DNA of 64,000 bases from Aphelenchoides besseyi (taxonomy: Eukaryota > Nematoda > Chromadorea > Rhabditida > Aphelenchoididae), in assembly GCA_024699855.1 (NCBI GenBank), contig JAMPIQ010000002.1, positions 12,152,001 to 12,216,000 on the forward strand, written 5' to 3'. The notes beneath the pieces are model-generated. The model saw only the letters and a list, made by a program, of their open reading frames with translations. It was not told the DNA's origin and did no database searches. Below, one piece after another: positions 25,525 through 36,269 of the stretch; positions within the stretch are counted from its first letter, which is position 1; the number at the start of each line of letters is the position of its first letter. A program made the translations under genes and the position numbers.

Positions 25525-27289
25525 ATGACGGACAATCAATCTATGCATTCTGAGAACGAACAGTTCGCTTCGACCAATCTGCTATACTTGAACAATGTCG
25601 CAAGTTTCAACAACAATTCGGATGACCCGGTAGTTACAAGTTTTTGGTTTATTTTTGACTTCATTTCTCAGGTGACTTGCTTTGTTGGAACATCGAATTA
25701 TTTGATCTGTGGAACGGAAAAAGGCAAAATCATTCGATTTCAATACAACGATGGAAAACTTGTTTATTACGATAGTCTTCCGGTAATTTCTAACTTCTGT
25801 CTACTAATCTGTGTTTTCTAGTTGGGTTTTGCAATAAGTCAATTGATTCCGCTTGAAGATTGCAATTTTCTTCTGGTTATTTCGAACCAATCGCTCGTTC
25901 ACATCGAACTTGATTCGTTAAAGGTAGTCGTTGAGAATAAGAGAGTTTACGTGACTTCTTTAGCCGCTTGGAACAACTGGTGATGGACTTTTCGAATTCG
26001 CTTCACTTGTTAACCCAACAAACAGCGATCCGAATAATATCCAATTAGTGTTGGCGACAAATCGTCGAGCAATTCTTCGTTGCAGATTATCAATTACAGT
26101 CGATAGTGTGAATGTGGATGTGCTCGAAAAGATCGAAACAACCGACACAATTCGATGTGTTTGTGCCAATGAACAAGGAGTCTGTTATGCGACGAGTTCT
26201 CATTACTATGTCTTCAATTACGATGACACAGACACACATCATCAGTTAATTGGATTGGAAGATTGTGTTCCTCACATTCGATCGATCGCAAAGGTATTCA
26301 GAGCTTAAAATTGAAAACCATTCGGATTCTTTAGGATGAGTTCTTTATTTCCGCTCCTCATGGTTTGAATGTTTTTGTTTCGTCGAATGGCAGTTCAAAT
26401 CGTCAACCAATTTTTGCGGAATTTGATGTCTTTGATGTTTGTATCAGCAATTCGATTTTGTACTTACTGGGAGACCAAGCGATTTCGATTGTCGAGTATG
26501 TTTGTTCTGACTATTATGTTTGCACCATTCGACTTGTAGCATCGACAATGAAGACATTCAATTTGAGTTGAAAGGCGACAACCTCAAATTCATCAGCAAA
26601 GCATGTAGTCGCTTATTTCTTTTTACATCCGACAAAAAAGTCTACGAACTGAAGTTGGCAAAAGAATTTGAAAAAATGGTACATAAGATTACTTGTTTTT
26701 TAAGAACTATCTTCTGCTTATAGGCTTCTTCTTTGCTTCAATCCAACTATCATGAGGGTCTTCACTTGATTGAAAGTATGAAAAAACTGTTGGGCGAAAA
26801 CGAAACTGTTTTTTCGGTAAGTGCCAACGATTACTTCTATTATCAGCTCTTTGATGTTTTCAGAGTTTTAACAACGCACTAATGACGGCGGCGAGTTTTT
26901 ATCTCGAATCCAACAATTCGGAAACGTTTATGCACTTGATTGGACGCATGAAACCGGTGCCCAAAATTGAAGACCTCATAGCGACGATTCCATCGGCCAA
27001 AGTCTATTTTGAAGTCATTTTGCCGCTTCAACGGGCGGTTATTGAGAACGAAGAGACGAAGAAGAATCTGATTCTAAAATCGGCTTTATACCGTGTTGTT
27101 CGATCGAATGAACTTGCCGACAGAGTTTGTAAACAGTCGTCGAGTATTCGCTACACCGCTCAAGATTTGTGCAACGTTTGTAAGAAACCGTTGGAATTGG
27201 AAAATGTGACTTTTGGAACGGACGGACCTTCTCATACTCGATGTATCCGTTCAACAACACTATTACAATTTGGTCCACGTGCTAATTAA
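25525..27289 (+). CDS. Short VPS39/TGFBRAP1-like (Vps3/Vps39 family) protein: CNH domain plus C-terminal domain
   Basis: About 490 residues from about nine exons. The N-terminal part reads as a CNH beta-propeller (VTCFVGTSNYLICGTEKGKI, FLLVISNQSLVHIELDSL, IRCVCANEQGVCYATSS, DEFFISAPHGLNVFVSSNG). A short linker follows. The C-terminal block AASFYLESNNSETFMHLIGRMKP...FEVILPLQRAVIENEETKKNLILKSALYRVVRSNELADR...DLCNVCKKPL...HTRC matches the end of TGFBRAP1/VPS39: the final helices, then a C-x-x-C zinc-like motif. These proteins are Rab-binding subunits of CORVET/HOPS tethers on endosomes and lysosomes. Usual length is 850-880 aa; here the long central clathrin-repeat solenoid is absent. Start ATG 25525. 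Confidence 0.72.
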
Positions 27290-28102
27290 CTTCTATCGTA
27301 TTATATTGACGTAGGTTTCTATTGTTCTAATGCTCGTCTTTCATAAACATAATACAAATTGATGTTTTTTGAAGGTTGTTTTCGAAATCCATTTCATACT
27401 TCGACTAATGGCTTTCGACTTAAAAGCTGATTTCAAATTGCAAGATGCTTTTCGTTCTGTCGATTTACGTTCATGAATATGTTTGCATATATTTCGGCAT
27501 CTGAGCGTCCTCTGGACCTTTCGCGAAGTCTCAAAAACAGCGAAAAAAGAAAATTTGCCCATCGGAGGTTTGTGCGACTGCCGCCGTCTGAGTGCTCTCC
27601 GTTCTCTTTGTTGCTATCCCAACCGTTCACTCCACCCCTTCTCGTAGTTTTCAGTCGTTATATCTGTGGCTGCAAATTTTGATGATCCTCATATTTGAGA
27701 AACAACGAGCCTGTGGTGGCGATTTTTCCCGGAAACAGAGGGCGGTGGTGATTTGATGGGCGGTGACAAATGTGGTCGGTTTTCTCTTTTAATAAAATCA
27801 GCTTTTTCGATCTGATATTTTCGAAATGTTCGATGTTTTATCTGCTTGCTTCTTCGGAAAAAACCGGGTTCGCTTTTTCCGAACAAACATTGGACTTACG
27901 CACGGAAATTTCCCACCAGTAATTTTTGCCTAACATTTCGCTCATCTTCGCGCAACGTAATGGAAAATTCTCCACGCGGTTTGTAGGGTTGAGCTTTCGG
28001 AGTTCTATATAAACTTGTTTGTGTCCGGATTTTGCACTCTTAAACGCGTGCTCGTGTTTGGCTTTGAAGTTGAAGAGTTTGCTGTTCGTTTTAGCCCCTA
28101 CA
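27290..28102. other. Intergenic region
   Basis: About 810 bases. A minus-strand frame of 96 codons (27838-28128) overlaps the first exon of the next gene and has no recognisable features, so it is treated as noncoding. A tttag acceptor at 28094 sits 8 nt before the next start codon. Confidence 0.35.
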
Positions 28103-29745
28103 ATGAGCTTGCACCGAGTACTTTCCATCTACACACGTGCTGGCGTCACTGCCACTGCGTCTCCATTCTTCTCAGGACGAGGTACGTGATATAAGATCGC
28201 ATGTCTTTTGATTAATTATGTGATTCGATCTTTCAGTCGCTGATCGGGCTTCAAACATGGCCGCACATAATTTTGTTCCCTTCATCACGAACAAACGAGA
28301 GAAAAGTAGCGGTGTGGGTTTGAGTGCATTGGCGGCTAAGAAGCCACGAGTTCCGCGTCAAAGCGATTCGAAGAAACCATCATTGGTCATTTTTGACAAG
28401 GACGGAACCTTAATCTGCTTCCACAGCATGTGGGTGCCGTGGACAAAACAAACGACCTTAAAGTACTGTAGTCTGAGTTGCGAACAAAAAACATGAAGAC
28501 GTCGTTTCAGGTTGAATGAAGCAGCAAATTTGGACATTTCGCACAAATTCTACAAACTCTTGGGTTTCTGTCCAGTGGAACAAAAGGTTAAAACTGGTTT
28601 GTTGGCTGAAGGTACGATGGAACAAATCAGACAACGTGTTGTTGAACTGTTGGTTGAAAGCGAAGTGCCGCGTGCCAGTGCAGAACAAATAGTTCATTCG
28701 AGCGTTCTTGATTGCAACACCAGTTCACCGGAAACCTTGAAACAAATCCACGATCTGCAAGGATTGTTCAAAGAACTGAAAACTCATAACGTCAAGGTCG
28801 CAATCTGTACCGCTGATAGCCGGTGAGTTTTCTTTTAACGATTTTTGTGATGCAATTTTTACAGCAAGGGTACGATGAATGCCCTTCAATCGCTTGGCCT
28901 CGAAAAATACGTTGATTTGGTTGTTTGCGGTGACGATGACGGTTCTCTGCCCAAACCTCATCCCCATAATGCGCTTTCAATTTGTCGAGTGCTTGGTGTG
29001 GACCCAGAGGTAAGCATTCTTTCGAACGAATGATAAGTGAGCAAAATGAATGACGCACAAACTGACGCAGGAGTTTGTTTCCGTTTTTTGATACTCCGTT
29101 TCACGTGCTCAAATTCCTTGTTAGATAAAACATTTGAAAAGATCAAAAACACACGGAGCAGCTGATTTCTGTCAACGAACTTTTGCAGATTTCAAGGTTT
29201 CGAACGCAGCTCATGTGCGTTGCTAGCAATCGCCCTTGTTCTTTGGTCTTTCGGGTTCATTGTGTTCAAGGGCGATTGAGTGCGGCAGTTAATTTTGCTG
29301 GAAAGTAATTTGATTTTCCAACGTCATGAGGAGAGCAATTCAAAGGTCGAGCCAAAAACCGGGAATCGAATGTGTAAACCAATTGCAAGAAATCATTAAT
29401 TAACGAGTAACTTCCGTTTTAATTGCGAGCACTAAGAACCACCAAAATTGCAAAACTGCAAAACAACCGGAGTTTAGAACACTCATTTTCAGGATGCACT
29501 GATGGTTGGCGATACATTGGCCGATATGGGGATGGGACGATCGGCGAATCTCGGCACGGTCGGTGTTTTGTCGGGAGTTGGTGATCGTCACGAACTTCAC
29601 CCACATGCTGACCATTTGGTAATCGAACTGGAAGCTCAATCACTTCATATGTTTCTATTTTCAGGTGAAACACGTCGGCGAACTGATGCCTCTGTTACTC
29701 GGCTCGACACAAAACAATCAGAACAATATGCCATCGACGAACTGA
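28103..29745 (+). CDS. HAD-superfamily phosphatase, probably mitochondrial
   Basis: The N-terminus ([23 protein letters not shown]) is Arg/Ser/Ala-rich without acidic residues, like a mitochondrial targeting peptide. HAD motif I is [12 protein letters not shown] (nucleophile and acid/base Asp). An all-helical cap follows (ILx[21 protein letters not shown]). Motif II is [11 protein letters not shown], motif III the Lys of LPKPHPHN, and motif [17 protein letters not shown]. Helical cap plus phosphatase core is the phosphoglycolate/PpaX-like arrangement; the substrate cannot be told from sequence. Exons join in phase over short introns, except a long one at about 29010-29493. The last exon ([14 protein letters not shown]...) ends at TGA 29743-29745. 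A polyadenylation-like AATAAA follows near 29900. Confidence 0.85.
29227..29278. repeat. Perfect 12-bp inverted repeat inside a long intron
   Basis: Arms caatcgcccttg (29227-29238) and caagggcgattg (29267-29278) are exact reverse complements separated by 28 nt. They lie in the 484-nt intron of the HAD phosphatase gene, which is about ten times the usual intron length here. It would form a stable stem-loop in RNA of either strand. It might be a structured intronic RNA, a processing element or a remnant of a foldback element. Confidence 0.7.
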
Positions 29746-30055
29746 TACGTAAGATGCCGACTGGACATCACTTCCTGGAATCCAGGCCAATTTAATTATT
29801 TTTGTTTGTAATTAGTCGGCAATTAATCGAGTTGTGAAATTCACATAAACTGTTCGACTAAACCGGTAGTCCATTCACGCTTATATTCACTCAGTTAACA
29901 AATAAATCCATTTACTTCGATAATCAACATGGTAATAAACTCTTTTTTTCGAATTGGCCCGATTCTTACTCTGCACTTTGACTATCAACCATCCGTGTCC
30001 CAGACGGCATTTTTGTTATTTTGTTTGCAAGCGAAATAAATTTTCGTTGATATCA
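29746..30055. other. Short intergenic region
   Basis: About 310 bases between the HAD phosphatase and choline dehydrogenase genes on the same strand. It holds the poly(A) signal of the first (aataaa near 29900) and presumably the promoter of the second. No operon-type short spacing is seen. Confidence 0.35.
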
Positions 30056-32242
30056 ATGAGTGTTGAGTTCGTAATGTCGGCGGCTATGTTTGGCCATCGC
30101 CTTTTCGTACGACGATCATTCCATGTCTCTACGGCTCTTAACAGAGGGATACCTTATCCAGGCGGTTACAAATCGGGTCGTTTTTATCCGGATTTGCCCA
30201 AAGATCGAAAACCAACGCATATAATCGTTGGAGCTGGAGCTGCGGGTTGTGTTCTTGTAAGTTGAACAGAAACAACGTGAAAACAATAACTTTAGGCTAA
30301 TCGTTTGACCGAAAATCCGGACAATCTTGTGCTTTTAATGGAAGCAGGACCAAAAGATCACTGGTGGAATTGGAAAATCCATATGCCTGCTGCATTGATG
30401 TACAATCTCTGCGATGCAAAATACAACTGGTTGGTTGGATTGTGATGAAGATGCTAATGAGATTTAGGTTCTACCACACTCTTCCACAAAAACACATGAA
30501 TAACCGAGTGCTATATTGGCCACGCGGCAAAGTCTGGGGCGGATCAACGTCCTTAAACGCTATGGCTTATGTTCGCGGTCATCCATACGATTATGATCGT
30601 TGGGAAAAAGAAGGAGCAACAAACTGGTCTTTCAAGTGAATTTTGTTAATTATTTGACTTCATTAAGTAATTTAAATTTTAGATACTGTCTACCCTACTT
30701 CAAGAAGTCAACAACTCATGAACTTTCAACTGGTCCCAATGATCCATTCCGCGGGTACAATGGTCCATTGAAGATATCACAAGGAAAATGCGATAATCCA
30801 CTTCATCAAGCGTTTATGGAAGCGGGAAGACAACATGGTTTGGGTTATACCGATGATATGAATGGATATCGACAAGAAGGTTGCGGTCCAATGGACATGA
30901 CAATTTACAAGGGTAAACGACAAAGCACATCAACAGCCTATTTGAAACCGGTCTGTTACGAAATACGTATTTCAACATGAAAATTGTTCTAGATTCTGCA
31001 TCGAAAGAACTTGATTACTTCGTCGAATATTCTTACAACAAAAGTGCTTTTTGTTGGAAAAAAAACAGTTGGTGTTGAGTTCATTCGTCAACAAAACTCT
31101 GCGAAGTCCGAGAAAATCGACTCAGGACATCGTGAAAAAGTTTACTGCGAAGATTCGGTCATTTTGTCTGGCGGGGCAATAAACACTCCGCAGTTATTAA
31201 TGTTGAGTGGAGTTGGTCCCGGGTCTCATCTGAAGGCACTCGAGATTCCGATTGTTCAGGATATGCCTGGTGTTGGCAGTAATCTTCAGGATCATTTAGA
31301 AATTTATGTGCAACAAGTCAGTTGCATCTTAACACCCATTTTTATCACACAATCGTTTAGAAATGTCTTAAACCGGTCACATTGTACAACAAAAGTACTT
31401 GGAAGTTTCCGCACAATATGATTCGAATTGGACTTCAATGGTTTTACAATCAGACTGGTGAGGCGGCAAGCAGTCACTTAGAATCGGGAGGATTTGCACG
31501 TACCACTGATAAGGTATTGGAATTTTGTATATTCAAGTGTAAAAGCGTTTGCAGATTTTGCATCCGGATGTTCAATTTCACTTTTTACCGTCAACAGTGC
31601 ATGACGATGGTCGAGAAGTAGGAAGCTGCCATGCTTATCAAGTTCATGTTGGACCAATGCGATCACAAGCCTTCGGAACGTTGCGTTTACAAAGTTCAGA
31701 TCCTCGACATCATCCCCTTATCGATCCAAATTATCTGAGTGCTGAGCAGGATTTCATCGAATTTCGTCGATGCATTGAACTTTCTCGTGATCTATTCGCT
31801 CAAAAAGCTTTTGACGAATTTCGTGGCATTGAAATGGCTCCTGGTGCCGAATGTAAAACCGACGAAGACGTAAATTCCCGTTTTCTTATTAGTTGTTAAT
31901 TGCAATTCCTTCAGATCGACAAATTTGTTCGTGAAAAGTCCGCATCTGCTTATCACCCATCTTGCACTTGCAAAATGGGACCATCAAGCGACGAAATGAC
32001 CGTTGTGGACGGCGAAACAATGGGAGTTCATGGTCTGGAAGGTTTAAAGGTGATCGGCACTAGCCTCGCTTGTCGTGACTTTAAAATTGCAGGTAGTGGA
32101 TGCAAGTGTTATGCCATCAATCGTGAGTGGAAATCTACAAGCACCAACGATCATGCTAGCTGAAAAAGCTGCCGATTTGATTGCCGGAAAGACGCCGTTG
32201 CCACCCGAAGAACCGGCGATTTGGTCGCCAGCCAAAAAGTAG
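30056..32242 (+). CDS. CHDH: Choline dehydrogenase, mitochondrial (GMC oxidoreductase)
   Basis: The enzyme oxidises choline to betaine aldehyde in mitochondria using FAD and passes electrons to the respiratory chain. An Arg-rich leader ([20 protein letters not shown]) precedes the FAD-binding fingerprint [17 protein letters not shown] with the Glu of LMEAGP. GMC signature 1 is [29 protein letters not shown] and signature 2 is [16 protein letters not shown]. The catalytic-end residues lie in [11 protein letters not shown]. The C-terminus [20 protein letters not shown] and [15 protein letters not shown] matches CHDH closely. About ten short introns are needed; the last (32050-32091) restores the VVDASVMPS block. 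ATG 30056 is used, with a second in-frame ATG at 30074. Length about 600 aa is normal. Confidence 0.92.
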
Positions 32243-32819
32243 CAGACTTTTTCACAAGTTAATTTAATAAAATAGTTAGACTAAATGTGTTAATTTGTTA
32301 AATAAAACCTTAAAATAGTCGTTTAAATGTGTTGCTTAGAGCAAAGTCTTATGAAAGTCTTTAGTTTCTTGATCATTCCATAACGATTTCGACATGAAGT
32401 TCATTAGGCGCTCAACTATAGTTACGAGCTGTGTTCGAATTCGTAAAAAGAAACGCAATGGGCATTGAGCTACAGAACCAACTGATAAGAATAATCGACG
32501 TCGTTCATTTGATGTGAGGGAATCCACCGCCTTAGTTTCCTGAACGGACGCCATAAAAAGGTCATGACTTGTGATTGCTCCGTATTCTTCGAAGTTATCA
32601 ACAACAATTGCAAATTTCCTTCTGCTTTCGATTGAGGAGCGTTTTGATTGCTCGGTTTAGAAGTTGTCGTTTCCACGACATTTACCACTGATCAACGCAA
32701 CTAACTCCGCTATTTGCCCTTTCGAACAAAGTTTACGGCTTTTTCAGGTTTTGATTTTAACTTTTCGTTTATTTTTCAGTTCGTTTACCCACGTGCTTGA
32801 CAACCTTTTTCGAACAAAA
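32243..32819. other. Intergenic region
   Basis: About 580 bases. AATAAA motifs near 32266 and 32300 fit the 3' end of the choline dehydrogenase gene. Minus-strand small frames (32336-32688) have no recognisable content. An acceptor-like tttttcag lies about 40 nt before the next ATG. Confidence 0.35.
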
Positions 32820-33391
32820 ATGGCGTTTATTGTGCCGGTAATGAAAAAGGACTACAACTTGTATAACAGCCATAAGTCTCCTGTAAACACCAGATCAAGA
32901 CGCTCAAACTCAACTCCCGTTAAAATAACTCTTCCAGCAGGTAAGACTTTCAAGCGAACTGAATTCAATTGTTGTTTTTAGAACAAATGGTTCCAAGTCG
33001 ACGTTCGACTACCAAAACCACTGTCGACCACACTCGCAGCGTACCGGTGCCGGCTGTGGTGTGTCGTAGAGACAGTAATCGTCGTCGTATTTCTGTTCGA
33101 CATCTCAGTTCCACAGATTCAACAGAATCAAATAGTACGGACGATTCGCGACGACGTGTGCGCTTCGGAATTTGTGTGGAAATTGCGTATGACAACAGTG
33201 ATAACGAGATTGAACTGGAGAAACCGAAACAAAAGAGTGTAGACACGACGACTTGTAAACAGGAACCATCTGAACAGAAGTTTCGCTCTCTTTCTTGTTC
33301 CGACGTAAACGAACGAAACAAACACAAACGTCAATTGTTTAATATGACCACTCTGTTGAAAATAGCTAAACATTGTTCACCGTCCAACTGA
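32820..33391 (+). CDS. Small basic Ser/Arg-rich protein with an RVxF-type PP1-docking motif
   Basis: Two exons flank an intron of about 43 nt (gtaagactt...ttttag), giving about 175 residues. It starts MAFIVPVMKKDYNLY, then Arg/Ser-rich stretches (NTRSRRSNSTPVK, SRRSTTKTTVDHTRS, CRRDSNRRRISVRHLSS), then DSRRRVRFGICVEIAYDNSDNEIEL. The RVRFG core preceded by basic residues and followed by acidic ones is the classic protein phosphatase 1 docking context. The C-terminus is basic (NKHKRQLFNMTTLLKIAKHC). I do not recognise an orthologue. Function as a PP1-interacting nuclear regulator is inference from the motif only. An AATAAA lies near 33455. Confidence 0.6.
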
Positions 33392-36269
33392 CCATTCTCG
33401 TTGTTTATAGTTGACAATGATCTCATATCGCTTACTGTATGTTTGTTACGGCAAGAATAAAAATTGAGATGTTCGAACTCGGATGTTAAATTAACATTTT
33501 ACGAAGAGACCATATTTTGAAGTGCGTTGTAAGTACTGTTTACAATTGCAACTTCCAATAATCGTAAAAAGTTTTCGCATTAACCCGCCAAAAGTGAACG
33601 TTTGATAAGACGAAGTTATCATGTGATAATTAGGAGTGCCCTTTTGCTCTCGATCTTAAGGTTATTAGCCACCTTCATTGATGTTTACGACTTTACTAGA
33701 AAGCAAATTAACGACCTATAATTTGCATGTTCTACATTCGAAAACCACAGACATTAGAACACGAACGTACGACCTAATGACAGAAGTCCAAACTGTTGTT
33801 CGACTTTAACGACAAACTGAAAACAAGTGCACAGTTCAATTGAAAGGATTGACGAATGAAAACAAGGCTCTTGAGCTTTGAGGATTGGGTTTTATTTCAA
33901 AATGTGAAGCCATAAAGTGGGTAGTCGATTAACGAATTAAAAACCGGGAAGAGTCGAGTAATCAGCTCACAAATGAGTAAGATTGCCATGTACATTACCA
34001 GTCAAGTTGCAACACCGCCACTAAACACAATGCACATGGGACATTAAAGTCAACAATATTTAACAAGATCCTGAATGAATAAATTGAGCGATGAGGAAGA
34101 AGGAGATGGGTGGTTGGCAAGCGGAGAAGCTCATTAGAGTCGTTGAAGACAACCGACGCGAAGCTCTGCCTGAATCCAGTGCAAAACGCGGAGCTTTTTA
34201 TTCGACCTAAATACGCCAATTTATTTCAAGCTGTTCGTTTCGCACGTTGCCAAATTAGTCGTATCCATCTATCGACCGCGAATCTACGCGGATATTTGAT
34301 ACGAGAGAACCGAAACGTCGTGGTCTGATGGGCAGTTCATGTTCCGACAACTTGAACTTTACAACTGAACTTCAGCCACGATTCTAACCTTCAGTTCAGA
34401 CGAAGTGAACAGTTGTGGGAAGATGTACTTTTCGACCATCTATGCGCATAATATGTTTGTTACTTTCGAATAGTAATCCACGGTTTAACATTCACATTCT
34501 TTTCTACTAGTTTCCTATGAGTTGAATTCGGATTCCAGTTTCTTTGGTCGAACCGAACTGCGTGAATCTCTTCGATGGGAAAATAGTTCGACCACGAACG
34601 TCAATAATTCATGGATCCGATTCCCGATTATTGGCAGCATCCAATTTGCGTGGAGAAATGCGCGAAATTGCGTGTGATGTCCGATGGCGTTTTTAATTTG
34701 GAGCGTCTGTTCGGAGTGGCCAAATTCAGTGTCTATTTTTGTGATAGTTGTAAACAAATTTGCGTGCTGATCAAAGAAACTGCTCTCAAATTCATGAATT
34801 TTCTTTTCATCTACGGTATTTTTTAATTAGACCTTGATTCGACGCGCAACAGTTGTTTCAACAGTTTCATTAGTCGGCCTCCAGTCCACAAACCTCAAAA
34901 TCTTCGGTTTCGCATAGAAGCCTTGCGACTACTACGTCACAGTGTCATGACTACAATCTTCGACAATCGTGATTTACACGCAGGTGGAGACTTCAACTCG
35001 CTAAGATACTTTGAAGACCATTCATCATGACGTTAGGACGAACGAAAAAATCGATGATTGTAATTACTCTATTGGTCGTCGACCTCTTCAATGGTATTGC
35101 ACTGTGCATTTACCGTAATTGAAGTTTTTTGAGTTTCACAAGCTTAATCGTTGTAGTGTGCGCTTGATTACAGGCGTCGGGTTGCCATAGTGCGATTCCA
35201 TTCGCCTCAGCACCTTGGGCATATACAATTTTTGTCACTGAGGGCGTATGATTTGGCTGTTTGGAATAACAGCACGTGTACATAGCGGACCATCTTTCAT
35301 CCGTTTATAATTAGGAAAGGTAGCCGGCGATTAGTGTGTAAATTCCAAGCTTCCTTGTTGGTCTCTCCCACCAATCTCCTAAAGTCGCTTTGTGGCATTT
35401 GAATAGACGTTAGTTATGAGAATATCAATGAGAACCAACAAAAGTTGTAATTTTGACGAGTCAACTAAATGATGAATTCATTTGAACTATTTCCTTCCCA
35501 ACTCAAAATGCTACAAATCACGCGTTAGACTCCATGACGTCTGGACAGTCAAATTGTCGGTACGTCGATTCCTTTATGACAATACTTTTATTTGAACTAT
35601 ATGTTTTGTGTTAAACTTGATTTCGCATATTCTCAAAGTGCATTAAAAGTGTTGGCATTTGATTGTATATCTTATGTATTAAAACAAAGATGTTTGAGAT
35701 TATTAGAGAACTCAGGACGGAAGTTTTTAGTTCATTGCATCGAAAATCTGCTCTCATTTGAACTCACGATTGTCACCTCACACTTATCCATTGTAGTTTT
35801 CGAAGAACATTGGAAAGTCTCCGATGTGTTTGAGATTAAACAGCAATGTCGTCCTTCATTTCGTTTTCCCTTAACATTTAATTGTATTAAGTTTTGTCGG
35901 AAACGTTGTGAAAACAATTGAATTCGAGCGCGCAACATATTGGCGAACCGTTCGGACATCAAAGTGCCAGACATCAGACAAAGGAACGAGAATTTGCAAA
36001 AGTGATGAAGAGGATAAACGGTCTTTTTATGTCATTACACGCCCGAGAATCGGATTGAGCTCTTTCTATTGTCCTTCCTTGTAAAACTATTTAGTCTTTA
36101 CATTCTTTTACTTTTCGAGAAGCTTATCAATTAGATCGAAAATGTTTGACGTGTTTTTGCCATACGGTAATTATCTTTTTCGCAATGAAATTTTTCGGTG
36201 AGAAGTTCATTTGCGAGTCGTGTGTTTAACTGGTCTTTGTAATCGTCGAATTCGGTTGTTTAGAACCTC
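33392..36269. other. Long region without a recognised gene
   Basis: About 2.9 kb. The best open frames (34611-34826 plus, Cys-rich, starting MDPIPDYWQHPICVEK; 35592-35921 plus) have no known domain and no clear splice partners. The first has four Cys and a coding-like look but may be chance. The region upstream of the GPCR gene probably contains its promoter. No tRNA-like or rRNA-like element was seen. Confidence 0.35.

Noticed and set aside
27838..28128. 96-codon minus-strand frame
   Set aside because: Overlaps the first exon of the HAD phosphatase and has no recognisable features.
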